Below, piece after piece: positions 13,970 through 26,459 of a stretch of DNA of 64,000 nucleotides; position 1 is the first letter of the stretch, and the number at the start of each line of letters is the position of its first letter. The DNA is from Hetaerina americana (Eukaryota > Arthropoda > Insecta > Odonata > Calopterygidae): NCBI GenBank assembly GCA_022747635.1, contig JAKTNV010000005.1, forward strand, positions 36,070,336 through 36,134,335. Reading direction: 5' to 3'. Position numbers and translations under genes: made by a program. A model generated the notes under the pieces. It saw only the letters and a program-made list of their open reading frames with translations, had not been told where the DNA came from and did not search any database.

Positions 13970-14530
13970 CATTTGCTCTACCTCGGCGCGAATGCACCCG
14001 TAGGATCAGAGAAGAATGCCTTTCCAAGGGTGGCATCTGTGAATGCCCACAACACGAGCTTTACTTCGGAAAATACCTCGTCACAATCGGTTTCGGTGTC
14101 AAAGACTATCTTCCCATTTCGGTCTTTGTCTCCAAAGGCTTGTCTCTCCATCTCTCTCTCCCCCCATAGCCGCCGCAGCCTTGTGCTTCTCCGAAACCGC
14201 CCTCCTCCCTCCGCCCCCATCCTTCGTCAGATCGGACGTGTCTGCCGATTGTGTTTAACACGCGTAGCCGGTCACTCTTCGCTTTGGTCCAAGGAGCTAA
14301 TCAAATTCCTCATCTTGGATTCCATGGTCCCTTTTTCTTCCTCCTTTCCTTCCCCCATCTCTCTCTCTTATTTTCTTCTTTATCATCGACTTTTTTCTCC
14401 TGGCATTCTTCCGGCGAGCCTTTCGCCTGTCTTCTCGCTCTAATTTTCCAAGCCAGCCTCCCTTTTACCAATTTTTTTTCCTTCGACTGGTTTCAGCCCG
14501 TCGTTAGCTTCGTAAACTATTCTAAACTTC
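13970..14530. other. CT-rich GC island
   Basis: Pyrimidine tracts at 14120-14230 and 14330-14480 (CTCTCTCC, CTTCCTCC) allow plus-strand frames of up to 156 codons, Ser/Leu/Pro-rich, two of them overlapping. No domain is recognisable. Confidence 0.4.
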
Positions 14531-15945
14531 GCTGAATCATATCCCTGCATATATTAATGAAACGAATGAATTTATTAATTTGGTCCCGCCAGGGGACCAA
14601 AGCCACGAAATAAAGAATTTACGAAATCTCGGCTTGTGCATAACTTTTTTTTCCTGGATGAATGGCTTATGCAAATTTTTTTAGGGGTCAAAAAACGGGC
14701 AAAACAAAAAAAATTACCTGTGCTGTGCGTGACAAAAATGAATTATTGAGGTAGTAATAAATCTCATAACTGTAACGATCACTTCGTGATATTATCTCAA
14801 AGCTTCTTATGACTTAATCCTAACTTTTGCATAAACAACCAGCTTTCATTCACCGTGCTCGTAGAAAACGATGCTTGACCATACTTTAGCAAGCATTTGC
14901 GTGGCAGAAAGCACAACGCGGAGTTTTCTTTCATGGAATTTGAACTCAAGATCAAATTAATCTATAGCATTTGGTTTATTTAACATACATTTCTATGGCT
15001 TTGGATGGATAAAAATTGTTCTAATAATTTTAAGACCGACTCCAGAGTCATTTTACCATGCCTACATTCGATATTTTTTCAATTATGATCCACAGAAAAT
15101 GCCTAAAGAGTGAATAGTTTCGTTTCGATTTGGCGCGAGTAACGTCAAATACTAAAATCAACAAAGATGTTTTAAAATCAGAACTTAAGGTTAGTTATGT
15201 GTACTTAACTAACATAATAAGGTAGAATTTCCAAACAAAAATTTTCCTTTACTTTTCTTTTCTTGATTAATGCTATTAAAAATTCATTAATTAACAACTC
15301 ATGAAACAGATAAAGAAGGAACATTAGGTAATATGTCGACGAAAGGATTATTATCAAGACTAATAAATAGGTTTTGAGCCTCCTTCAAGCGACCTTAAAG
15401 ACAACATTATTCTCTGCCACCTATCCTGATCTTATGCGTTAGGTCATGAATAGAATCATTGGGGATCGGGATGGTAGAAGGCTAATGTACCGGCTGTACT
15501 GGTGGACGGATTTTTCAGGAGTATCCCGATCCCTACCATCGGTGATTCGTGGAGAGCACTTCAATTGGCGTACGCTGCCCGTCGTATGGGAAATTAAATT
15601 GTAGATCCCTTGGCGCATTTCGTAAAGAGTGGGCTAATGCCAACGCAAGGTTTCTCTCCACCCTTCCTCCATCACCTGAAACATGGTGTCCCTACCTGAT
15701 TACCCACCAATCCCTAACGGCGCAAATGACATCTGCTGTCGGTCGCCCCTTCTAATAACTACTACATCTACATGAGTTGAATCCGGAAAATACACAATAA
15801 TACATGTCTGTGGAATGAGATCTCATATCCTAGAAGCAGAGATTCTGAAAGGTAGACCGCCATGGAGGATTAAGTGAGAGTTTGGATGCCACGCTAACAT
15901 CAGAAACTGATAATATGAAGGCTAACCAACGCAGCTACGAAATAG
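14531..15945. other. Non-coding DNA
   Basis: AT-rich to 15430. Positions 15430-15780 have balanced composition with no recognised gene and a CTACATCTACATGAG string at the end of the kind common near arthropod repeats. This block may belong to the same old repeat as the LINE tail that follows. Confidence 0.4.
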
Positions 15946-16240
15946 AATTTTTAATGTATCAAACGAATAGCGGGAAAATATTGAAATAAAATAATAAAGA
16001 TTTATTATAACGCATTAATTAGGCCTCATCTTGAATACGTTCAGAACGTTTAAAAAATCGCTTACATATTTAATAACTGAGTTGCCAAACTTAAGAAGCG
16101 CCCAATCTGTCAAAAAGGTTTGTAAGTTGCACATGACTATTAGAAAATTTGTGAAGGATATCAGTATATTCACGAGTATCATAGGCTAGACTTCGTCATT
16201 TGAAAAATACGCCACGTATAGGGTCAATGTTGGCACTTAG
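15946..16240 (+). pseudogene. Decayed LINE ORF2 C-terminal remnant
   Basis: A plus-strand frame at about 15995-16055 reads ALIRPHLEYV. This matches the LxRPxLEY signature found after the reverse transcriptase domain of CR1/Jockey-type LINE proteins, usually followed by VWDP and LEKVQRRA. Here the next residues are unlike the family, and stop codons occur on both sides, so only a strongly decayed scrap remains. The intact counterpart in the minus-strand LINE of this window reads LVRPYLKYAVSIWDP, which supports a related origin. A hexapeptide match at this point is unlikely by chance, but the element's boundaries cannot be set. Confidence 0.5.
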
Positions 16241-16906
16241 GGAATAATTCTAATCAAAGGGAGTATTACTAGAACTATTCCGACAAACTTGTCACCATCA
16301 GTAAACCTTTCAATATGCACTCCTCGCGTTCTAAAAATTAGAAAAACTATTCCGACGACTCAAAAAATTGTTTGCTAATTACCTTTGAAGGATCATTATT
16401 ATTTTCCCCAATTATCTAATGTCCGAATAGTAACAGTAACACCCGGTGATTCCTAGTTTTGTAGTTAACTGTAGATGTAGAATTTTATAACACAGCAGTT
16501 AGTGTACTTTAAATATATAATATTAAAATGTAAACTATACAAATCTATTTCAGGCACAAGAGGACAAAAGAATATTGAAGAAAAGGAACCCGCAGAAGAA
16601 AACGGCAGGAGGTCTTCTTAATAATTATTTATATTTTAAATCGGAAATCTACTGAACTTCTAATCATTTTATGTCGGCTGCCAATATGCACTGGATGGTG
16701 AATTTTTAACACCGTAAAATTTAATTTTTTAACGTTTATCATGTAAGTACCACAACCTATGCTTCCTTTACTTCGTTATAGTAAATGAATCGAGTAATGG
16801 ACGAGTAGCACGAAAGAAACGATAAATGTAGTGCAGTGGGGAGTAAAATAATTAAAGTCACAAAATAATATACGCGGGCAAAGAAATAAAGAAGAAAGGA
16901 GAGAAG
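16241..16906. other. AT-rich non-coding DNA
   Basis: Possibly further decayed LINE sequence to about 16450. Nothing else recognised. Confidence 0.4.
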
Positions 16907-17248
16907 ATGAGAAGTGAATCGTTTCAACACTGGCTGGCCGATTTCGAGGCCAGGGGAGACTCGCGTGATCGGCGTGGGCCAAGTGTGCCCATAAAAGCTA
17001 TTAAATCCTGGCAGACGCCCCTGGGAAGAGACCCTGGGACATGGAACACGGTGAGGGAGGGTAGCGCGTTACGAAACCATCGCTCAATATGGCAGGGACC
17101 GTGCGAGGTGAAAAGGGGGAGCGGCAGGAAACCCTTCCAGGAGGAGGGACCTAAGGGTATTGGCGCCTTTCCCGAGGGCAGTGAAACGAACGAAGGAGCG
17201 GGGGGCTGGGAAGGCAATAGAGGAATGACCGATGTACACAAGGAATGA
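16907..17248 (+). CDS. Doubtful 113-codon ORF in purine-rich island
   Basis: An ATG with a favourable context (AAG before it) opens a 113-codon frame ending in TGA. The peptide is hydrophilic, rich in Gly, Arg, Glu and Ser, with several Trp, and has no recognised domain, signal peptide or membrane segment. It sits in a purine-rich GC island extending to about 17,300, in which a similar-length frame is open on the opposite strand. No splice sites or poly(A) signal close by make it convincing. I rate it mainly as a composition-driven open frame and list it because it is the longest ATG-initiated frame in this part. Confidence 0.12.
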   Translation: MRSESFQHWLADFEARGDSRDRRGPSVPIKAIKSWQTPLGRDPGTWNTVREGSALRNHRSIWQGPCEVKRGSGRKPFQEEGPKGIGAFPEGSETNEGAGGWEGNRGMTDVHKE

Positions 17249-17350
17249 GCAAAGGGATACGTGGGGAGAGGAGGAAAAAATATTTGGCTCGGGGATGATA
17301 TGGAAAAAGTGATGAGAAAAGTCCATGCGTCGTAGGTGTCCCTTGACGAA

Positions 17351-19789
17351 CAAGCAGGGATAAAGATGGTAGGTAGGCTATGTGGATTATGGCATTTTTT
17401 ACAATCCTCGGATGAAGAAGGAACTAATGATTAGATTGAATCTCCAGGGATACGATATATTAAATTTGGCCCAAAGTACAAGTTCAGTTCAGGCAAAGAA
17501 TTTGATTGAAGATGGCCATAAAAAATAAAGGTAATTAGAGACAAGTTACACTTGAAGCAGGTATGTTACGGCTGTACTCAATACTCAACGGGCATATAAC
17601 AAATGTATGTTAAATATTAACTATCCACGAGGTATTTTCTAATAAATAGAGCCGATTGGCAGAGGTGAAATTTAAAATGTCAAATTCAATGTATAAATAC
17701 TGTCACTTATTGTGTCCTACGATGAAATGGAAACTAATTTTATCCCTCCTGCTATATGCAGGATTATCTAAGTACTACTTCATCCAATTAAATGAGGATG
17801 ACCAAATTACCATGATTATATCACCTCCGTAACCGTAAATAATAAATTAAAAATAATCTTTCGTTTGGTGTTTCTATTTCATTCACCATTTTCAATGAAA
17901 AAAGTGAAAGACAAACCACCCGTTATTTGGTTGACAGGTCTACTAGCTGCATTTGTAAACAACCACATCGCACTCATGACAAACGGTCACCCTTTATTTT
18001 AATTCAAATAAGTTCCTGAAAATCAAGGCCTTATATATAATACCTGCTGATATACAGCTGATATTACAGTAAAGAATTATGTCAGGTTCCTCAATGCCTC
18101 TGGATCAAACGCTAAGTATAACGATGAGGTTTTCAAGAAGAAAAAGTAAGCTCTAAGCAATTATTGAAACAGAAAAATTTTAAGCTCACCTTAAAAACCC
18201 TTCCCGCATTTCTAAAGTAATAAAAAGTAAGGTAATAAAAACTATATGTATATCTTATAGTTGCTACAATAACTCTTCAAATTACTCCCCCACTACATGA
18301 CAAAATCTGCAGCTTTGACTATCCTTTTAAATAAACTAGTGCTCTTATCGGCAGAAGGGAACCTTAGCAGCCGTCACACAGCAATAGATTAATTTAAATT
18401 GTATTTTAATTTCTTTATGATGCAATCAAACTTTGAGTAAGAATTAACATATTAGTATCGTAAGGAAAAAAAGACCTTTTTTAGCAATGTCTACCATATT
18501 TTGTAGAAAAAATCATTTAATTATCAGGAAGAAATTCATGAACCATTAAATAACAAATAAGTACTTCACATATGTACAAAAATTTATTGGTAATTTAGTA
18601 TTTGAATCTATAATCCTAGCAAACAATTTACTTCTACGAGGGAAGAGGGAATTTCCTTATCTCGTACTAAATAAATAATAAAGGCACTGAAGCTCAATGT
18701 AGAAGAGAGTTGCATGACCTTATAAATTCATAGGAGAACATAATGAATTACATAATGATAAAAAATTAAAATGAATGACTTCTCTTATTTCAAATTTTTA
18801 ATCAGTGGTTAAAAATGTACAAAGGCTACTAATTAGTTCTTAATTAGGCATAAGTATCACCAGAGTTAGTCAATAAATGTCTTTTAAAAATGAGATTAAG
18901 CATTTACAAAATCAGTCTAAGCATTTCAATGCCAACGCAGGTCAAGTTAATGCCACAATGTCTGATAAAGTTATCCTACTCGTGATAGCATTTACTATGA
19001 GCCCGAAGTTCATCCCACAATTTAGAGCGCTTATATTTCATAATTGTACGACAATAAGGACGTAAATTTTTAAATTAAAATTCAAGATGATATCTGCAAA
19101 CACTTGAAACCGTATGGTTTGTTTGATAGTTATTTTTACACTCTTTACTCGGTATATTTCCGTTAAAAATGAGTCATCACTGTGGATCAGAGAGAATCCT
19201 CTGGACTATATACGCTCTAAAAAGTGTACAACGGAAACGTAATTCGTAATTGACGCGCATGTATTCTAGATGGGTGTGAATGAGAGAAAATGAGCAATGC
19301 CCTCACATATGTGCGTACACACACAAACCACTACCATTTTTCGCTGGGGTAACTGAAAGTATCAAATCATCTGGAGCCACTTCCTAAATTAAAACAACTT
19401 GGACGAACTGTCACATAGGTCGGGAGCCTCTTAATTCATGAAGATAGCAGACAAGACTTTCAGAATGGCAGAGAGCATATGAGTTTTCTTGCCACAGAGC
19501 AAATCATTATGGCACCAAATTATATCGGTAGACTCAACCACCGAGATAATGTAAAAGAACTTGATAACGTCACCGATATACTCAAGTGCTCATTCTTCCC
19601 TTGCACTACGCACAATCATTGCAAAACCGAAGCCGCACACCCGAATAAATTACCCAAAGACAAGCATTTAATCATTAAGTAATTCATTTCATGGTGTATA
19701 TAGGAATACGAGTAAGAGTTTCTTTGTACATCAGTATACGAGTATGTATACCAATACATGAATCAACTAATAATTCTGCATATATGGCT
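17351..19789. other. AT-rich non-coding DNA
   Basis: Nothing recognised. Frames here are short and without motifs. Confidence 0.55.
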
Positions 19790-20085
19790 GGTATCCTACC
19801 ATCCCTTAGGCTCGGCAGCAGCGAGGTAACATACTCGCCTGCCAACTCAGGGGTTGCGGGTTCGATTCCCACCTAGATGGGTTTTCCTTCATCAAAGCCT
19901 TAAGTGTTTGTAATTGTCTTTAATGTAATACGAAGGCGTTAGCTGTAAGAACTATAACTTAGACATAAAGTCTGTATTTAGCCCCCATGAAGTCTATAAA
20001 TAGCCCCGCCCCACGCTCTTGCGGCTGATTATGATGTATTGTGTATATTAGGGAAACAATCTTACCTATGTGTCAGACACATTAA
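19790..20085 (+). mobile_element. tRNA-Gly-like SINE
   Basis: Positions 19811-19869 resemble a tRNA: a box A-like stretch (19811-19829, ending GAGGTAA), CTCGCCTGCCA (19834-19844) matching the anticodon arm of tRNA-Gly(GCC), and an excellent box B, GGGTTCGATTCC (19858-19869). The acceptor stem does not close as in a functional tRNA and a non-tRNA body follows to about 20,085, which is the arrangement of a tRNA-derived SINE. Transcription by RNA polymerase III would run rightward. Exact ends and target-site duplications could not be fixed. Alternative: a lone tRNA-Gly pseudogene. Confidence 0.6.
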
Positions 20086-20284
20086 CTGCAGATACAATTA
20101 TAAAAATACTATAGCTGATTTTAGCATACTTTTCATCCATATGTTTTAACGGAAAATCTAAAGGAATTAGCACTCACAGGCCCTTCTTAGGAGATCATTA
20201 CATTGGAGAAACCATAGCCAACATCATCCATGCAATGGAATTTGATGGAATCCCAAGAAATTACTGTAATTTAATTTACATCGC

Positions 20285-20949
20285 GTGTTCGGTAGTTGTA
20301 GTATTGGTAGTGGTAAAAATAATATCGATGTGAGACGTGGTGTTCTCAGTGAACAAATTTCAATTCCCGATGAACCAATAAAACTAGATGAAGAGTGTGA
20401 CGTCCTCCACTATTTTCGGCCATTTCATCTCCCTGAATTGAAGCAGACACTTTCAAATGCAGAATTTCATTCTGCAGAAAATCTCACATATCGAAAATCA
20501 CCCAAGGTATTAGGTTATATATGCTCTATGCCAATATGCTACAAAGAAATGAATAATTATGCTAATTTTAGCTGCATTTATCGAAGGAAAAATAGCATGG
20601 GTGAAGAGATATAGCGCCTAATAAAAGAGAGATTAGGTTTTAGCTTATGTGCTCGATTTTCCAAGGGACATTGGATTTTGCACAATATGAATACAAATCA
20701 CAAAGCCACATTCATATTACCAATATTCGTGTTGGACTTCAATTTAAGTTTTGAGCGTGGAAGATTGCAGCAAATATTGAATCATTTATTGGCACTACCA
20801 AAGAATCCAGAATAAGGTACGATCAATCAAACTATATTTCAGAAAGCAGACAATTAGTAGCATCCTTAAAATTTAAACCGAAAAAGACGATGGTAGATCG
20901 AGGAAAAGGCGAAGCAGGTCGACAAGGATCTAATCCCGAAAGTGAATAA
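20285..20949 (+). CDS. Possible two-exon gene end, unknown protein
   Basis: An open frame without an early ATG (open from 20270) covers 20285-20600 and encodes an acidic, non-repetitive stretch, for example DEPIKLDEECDVLHYF. At 20601 there is a possible donor (ATGG|GTGAAG), and at 20841-20842 an acceptor (TATATTTCAG). The splice phases agree (phase 1 to phase 1), and the second exon continues about 35 basic codons to TAA at 20947-20949. An AATAAA signal follows at 20996-21001. Phase agreement plus poly(A) signal make this the best host-gene candidate in the window, yet the family is not recognised, no initiating exon was found, and the donor is only fair. It may also be part of an unidentified old transposon next to the SINE. 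Confidence 0.2.
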
Positions 20950-20995
20950 GATATACCATTTTGTTAAAGTTGTATTGTTTATCATTTACAAGGGT

Positions 20996-21001
20996 AATAA
21001 A
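20996..21001 (+). terminator. AATAAA poly(A) signal candidate
   Basis: AATAAA lies 47 bases after the stop codon of the possible terminal exon. The motif is frequent in AT-rich DNA, so it supports the gene model only weakly. Confidence 0.2.
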
Positions 21002-23542
21002 ATTTGGCATGTATAAAATATATAATTCTTATTTTATTTGTAATACTGATTAATTTTATTATTTCTTTATGGTCTTGAGTAACAAAAGATGTAATTCGCG
21101 AATACAAATTTACAACTATATTGTTATGATAATTGTAAAATATTTATCTTATGTATGAGGAATAGAAAAGAAAATAAAATGGATGCTAAATGGTATCTTT
21201 CCACCGCATTTGTTCCCAAATTATTAATTGTAATTTTTCCTCTCTTTTTAAGCCACTTCTACACAGGTTTTCATACCACATTTTATTGATTTCAATTTCA
21301 AAAGTTGGTTTAATTTTTGAAGAAGTATTGTAATTCAAGGGAATAACATAAATTCTTTGATTTTTCCTATACTATTAAATAGAAAAATATTTTTTTAGGA
21401 TTATTTCAATATTTTACTACTATCTGCATTAATGAATTGTTATTTTTTGGGTACTTAATAAACACATTGAATTATTTACGATGAAATGATTTTTGACGTG
21501 CTAACCCTCAACAACCAATCGTATTACCCTCACCAGATGATACTTGAGATATTGACGCGTAGATTTACACCAATAAAACAGTCTCGTGATGTATTCAATT
21601 TATTCGCGAATGCCTCACGTAGATTTAGTGATTTTTCAAATCAATCAAGAGTATTATCGTGCGGAGCCCACTTTATCTCTTCGAACCCCCTTTTCTTTTA
21701 CATACATACAGACTCTTATTCTTGATGTTCCGATGGGTGTGAATATTTTGCATAGTAAAAATTCAATTGATCAAAAGGTTAGCATCATAGTGCAGGATAG
21801 TGCAGCACAGTTTATCTCAGATGCTCAGTTTATTAGCGTACTGGGCAGTATAAAAACCAAAATACTTAAAAAATTATCGTATTTCAAGATGAATAGGAAT
21901 AATTAAATTTAATGAAAAGAGTAACTTGCGCAATATTGCTAGTGTGTGTCGATTAGATTGGAAAAAAGCCAGAAAAAGTACTTTGAAAAAATACTAATTT
22001 ACTCCTTTATTCTCACCATTTTACTTTCTATGAAGCACTATTTTCTGCTCTCGTGCCAAAATATAAGAATGAAAAAGAGGGACGTGCTTTGTCGAGTAAA
22101 TGACAGAAAAAATGTGTTCGAATCAACCCGCATTAGGGTAGACTCGTTTTTTAAGTAAGGAATCTGTGTAAATAGCGTCAGATGCAATTTCCAATGAATA
22201 TGCATGAAACATAAACCCAGTATCAATAGGTTCTAAAGTGAATTAAAGAAGGTAATATTAAATCAAGTGTCATAACAGTGTAGATGAGTTCATAAGCGAT
22301 AAATTGTGATTGTCAGCTGTATTTCATGCAAGGGTGTGTAAGCAGTTTCAGTGTATTTTTTTTATTTTACCTGCGTTCAACAGCCATGGTCCATTTAAGT
22401 GTATATTTTTGTTTATTTTTCTATATCTTTTTTCTGTTTATTTTTCTGGATATGTTCTATGGCACATGCCTGAGCGACAGAAAAAAATGAATAAATAAGT
22501 AAACTATTGTGACGATTGAAAATTACTACAACTATTTATCATAATAAAATAAATAGTTCCTCATGATTCCACCATTGTGCGCATTGTTTCCATTGGCAGC
22601 TCTAGATTATTGAAATATCGACTGCTATAACCATCTCAAAATTCATAATTGCATTTAAATTATGAAAAGTTTTATAACTTTTTAGTGCCAATGGTCATAA
22701 TTTAACTAACTGTCCAAAAATGTTCAATAGAGTAGACGCTAAATGAGTTTCACTATTTTCCACACTAGGTGACATTTTGTTACAATGCAATGGATGGCAA
22801 ACGTTTCGGTGTTTCCACGAACCATAAATGTTTTACGCCCACGGAACGTATTTTGACAAACAGCAAGAAGCTAACTAAATATTTTGAAAATGCTCTCTGT
22901 GCTATTCATGCATTGATGAGGAGTAAGTAGGTTTATAATTTATAATAGGTGTAAAATTAAACACTGAAATCACAAAAGTTTAGCGATCTAAACACATTCA
23001 AGTTCTTGCTAATAAATACTTCAATCCAACCAAACCATTAAATAATGCAATGCTCTACGGCAACGTAATTATTGTACAGAAAATGCTGTACCTCTCTACC
23101 CATTTGTTAGCAGTACCGTCTTTGAGCCACTAACTAAGAATTGGTGGAAGCGAAAATAGTTTGCTGCCCTCAATGGGTAGCTGCCTCTTCCTGTATTTGA
23201 AGGACAAAAAACTGAAAAATGTATTGGACTGGAACCTTTGCTTTTTATATATTACTTTAAAAAATATACTTTATATGTCAAGGTTACTTTTAAATGCTGA
23301 TGATGCTCTTCTTATTGCATGTCATCATAATTTCAAAACTGCTGTAAGTTATGTACCACATGGTTTTCATAAATTGAAGAAAAAAAGCTCAATGATCAAG
23401 GCTTGCTTAGAAACGAAAAAAATAATTGCATATTTATAGCAGCAGGGACTTCAGAATAAATTTAAATACAGCCTTGCATTCTAATATATAAATTCACTCG
23501 ATACCAAATAATAATCAAAATGCTTGCTGTTATATCATAACC
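21002..23542. other. AT-rich non-coding DNA
   Basis: Nothing recognised. The frames at 21486-21725, 21586-21906 and 21946-22158 overlap one another or lack any known motif. Confidence 0.5.
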
Positions 23543-23587
23543 CAAATACCTGTACTAGAGACTTAATGTCTCTAGTACAGGTATTTG
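23543..23587. repeat. Perfect hairpin, 20-bp stem, 5-nt loop
   Basis: Two exactly complementary 20-base arms (starting CAAATACCTG and ending CAGGTATTTG) surround a TTAAT loop. No transposon ends or target duplication were recognised around it. A stem this long with no mismatch is far beyond chance and implies recent origin or maintained pairing. Confidence 0.9.
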
Positions 23588-25196
23588 AAAATATATCTTG
23601 CTGATGTATTTTTATCCAATGATTATCCTATAAAATTTTGTGCAAAATCATTTAGGAAAATTTTCATGCTTAATGTATCATGGGTTAAAGTTTTTATTTG
23701 ATAATGTAAAAAATGAAATATGGCCTTAGTCGAAACGATAGAGAGGCAAAGGGTAACCCAGTCTATGTAATTTGAAGCAGGTGTCAGTATTACATAACAG
23801 ATTTGTGAGATTGCTTATAGGATAATATATGATTATCATATATGATAAAATATGATTTATCATACATTTAACATTTTACCGATCTCAAAATTGTTTAATT
23901 ATGCAACCATTGCGGACAATTACTTTTATTGAAAATATGAAATAGTATATACTGATGCAAATTGCATGGAAAATGGAAAAAGGTAGGTTTGATATTTCAA
24001 GGTTTATAACGATTGAGAAAAAAATAATAGCAACACAAGTACCTAAATTATTTACTTAATGCCAAATAATCTGAGGCAATTACCGTTCATTATCTTACAG
24101 AAATAAAAGACAAATTTAAAAATTGCTTTTCAACGAATATGCAACATGTTATATATTTTCAACTGTCTAAAAGTCTATACAGAAACTTTAGCTTAAATTA
24201 ATGGAATAATTAAAATAACTAGCGTTAATATAACTAGCATTTGAGAACCATTCGGCTAAGAAAAGAAGGATGTGATGAACTGATATTTGACCACAAAAAA
24301 TTAAATTGTATTCATATTTCTCTTCAATTTGAAATTTATTTTCGAGTTTTTTCTATTTGTCTCGTGATCATTTCATTTGTAAATTCATAAACAAAATTAC
24401 ATGAACTAAATATTTGAAAAAATATGAGAACTGGCTAAGAAACCAATAATTTGAGATATGATTTCCTTTGCCATCATGGTCATGGTAGGGTACAATTTTG
24501 TTTTTATTACGAATATGCTTTATTGAGATAGGAATATTATTACATATATATATATATATATATATACTATTCCTTTCCTTGAGTGGTAAAGTGAAAATAA
24601 ATGCACTGATGAAAACGCAGAAAAATGCAGAAGTAAGAAAAGGAAATAACTTGCTATCTCTTCACCTATGTACATTATTGAGTTTCTAATTAAAGACAAT
24701 GAGAGTGGTAATTTGAGCAGTAGATTGTTTTACAGTATAATATTCTAAAATTCATAAAAATAAAGATCTAAGGCAGATAACCTAATGAAAATTTTCCCCC
24801 ATAATTATCTAGAACATTGAGCCTTTCCCACTTTCTTTAAAGCCTATGAAATTTGAGGAATATCAGAGTGCTAAATTCTTTACCTTCGAAAAATTAACAC
24901 AAAATGTTCAAATTTTGAGAGAGCGAGATATAAAAGAGACTGCATCTCGACAAGTTAGTAAAAACTTCGGAGAGCACCCAACAAGGGCCAAGCGGAAACA
25001 AAGTGCGTGAACAAGGAAACATGGCAAAGAAAAATGCCTCCCCGTCCATTATTTTGAAATGATAAATAAAACTTTCGGAGAATAGCTGAGAAAATGGCAA
25101 AGCAGTTTTTTTCCTTAACTGCCCCTACGCATCCTCTTCCTCTCATATTAACGTAGTAATGGTCTCCTTCTGTTCATCCGGTCACACGCGTGCGGG
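23588..25196. other. AT-rich non-coding DNA
   Basis: Contains a short (TA)n run (24541-24567). Nothing else recognised. Confidence 0.55.
24541..24567. repeat. Short (TA)n microsatellite
   Basis: About twelve uninterrupted TA units. Confidence 0.85.
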
Positions 25197-25379
25197 ATGG
25201 CCTTTACTTCTCGCTCTAAGAAGTTGGGGTCAAAAACTGATGAAATTGGGGAGGTTTTGAGAAAAGGGTTGCCTTGTTACGAGGTAATCGTCTATAATTC
25301 TGAACTTCCTTCTCGAGGAACTGTTTCTTTAGGCGGGAAACACTCAAACAAGCCTACCATAAGTATACCTGTTCCCTGA
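25197..25379 (+). CDS. Doubtful 60-codon small ORF
   Basis: An ATG in a good initiation context (CGGGATGG) opens a 60-codon frame ending in TGA at 25377-25379. The peptide begins MAFTSRSKKLGSKTDEIGEV, with a basic N-terminal third and a Ser/Gly/Pro-rich end. There is no signal peptide, membrane segment or domain that I know. GGGGTCAAAAACTGA inside it recurs at about 25508 without an open frame, which argues for chance or an old repeat. Low confidence. Confidence 0.12.
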   Translation: MAFTSRSKKLGSKTDEIGEVLRKGLPCYEVIVYNSELPSRGTVSLGGKHSNKPTISIPVP

Positions 25380-26459
25380 GCAAATTGAAAAGCATTTTGC
25401 TTTAGATTTCTTCAAAAACGAATAAGGCGTCAGAGCAATGACTTCAATAAAGCATTATCTGCGGGTATCGTACATTAATCGATGTGTAACATTCCTCTTT
25501 GAAGTCGGGGTCAAAAACTGAAACTGCTTCAACTGCTGCATTAGTTTTGAGCGACTTCAATGAAAAATCAATTATTCTTAAAAGATGAGCCGAGTACGCT
25601 CAAAAAATGTTTGCACGGCGTTGCAATTTTCTTCTAAAGGTGTTTTCCGAAAAAGTTACACACACATACTCAGGTGTGAACCTAGCAACAATTGCGGAAG
25701 CATAACAAAGATTTCGGTCACCTTCTCATTAAAATGTGCCGAAGAAAATTAAAATTAAGTCACTTATGCATACTGAAATATGCATTCACTATGAGAAAAA
25801 ATCCATACATTGGATAACTTCAACTAAAAATTAATTTAATGTTGAATACAGTAAATATTCTAGATTAAATTTTTTTAGGTTCTTTCTGTTCTCAGGTGAG
25901 TTTTATGATCTAATTTGAATTATTTCAATTTTTTCAAAGCGAAAGTTAGACAATGGCGGGATCAAATAGTGCGACAGCTATTAAGCAACGCACTTTTGAG
26001 AATATTTTAAGCCCAAGAGCGGTAAATCAAAATATGTCCAACAACATGTTTAGAAATATTTCACGAAAGTCCGAGGCGAAAATTGGCATTTCTATGATGA
26101 TAAGGTAACTTCCATTTTTCTACACCAAAGAAATCTCAAATACCTATGAATATATTTTTCAAAATGACACTCGAAAAATACCTCACTAAACCCTTACCTA
26201 CATCCATATTTATTCAAATTGTATGTATCATACCGACACTTCACGAATACGGCAGAAATCTACCCGAAGGTTGGTTTAATTCATCACACCAGAAAATAAA
26301 TCCTTTCAACCATGTATTAAGGTCCCATTAATAAAATGTATATAGGAAGTTTTAGGAACCTTATTTAGCTTCGAAGAATATTAATTGAACACCGCCAAAT
26401 AATGTTGGAATATCGGTCACTTATTTTCCGAGTAAAATTTACTCATAAAAAAACCATAC
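25380..26459. other. AT-rich non-coding DNA
   Basis: Nothing recognised. Confidence 0.55.

Noticed and set aside
22090..22110. GTTCGAATC resembling a tRNA box B
   Set aside because: No box A at the right spacing and no arms that pair.
25226..25522. Direct repeat GGGGTCAAAAACTGA, two copies 280 bp apart
   Set aside because: A 15-base match is expected about once or twice by chance in a window this long, and the flanks do not align well.
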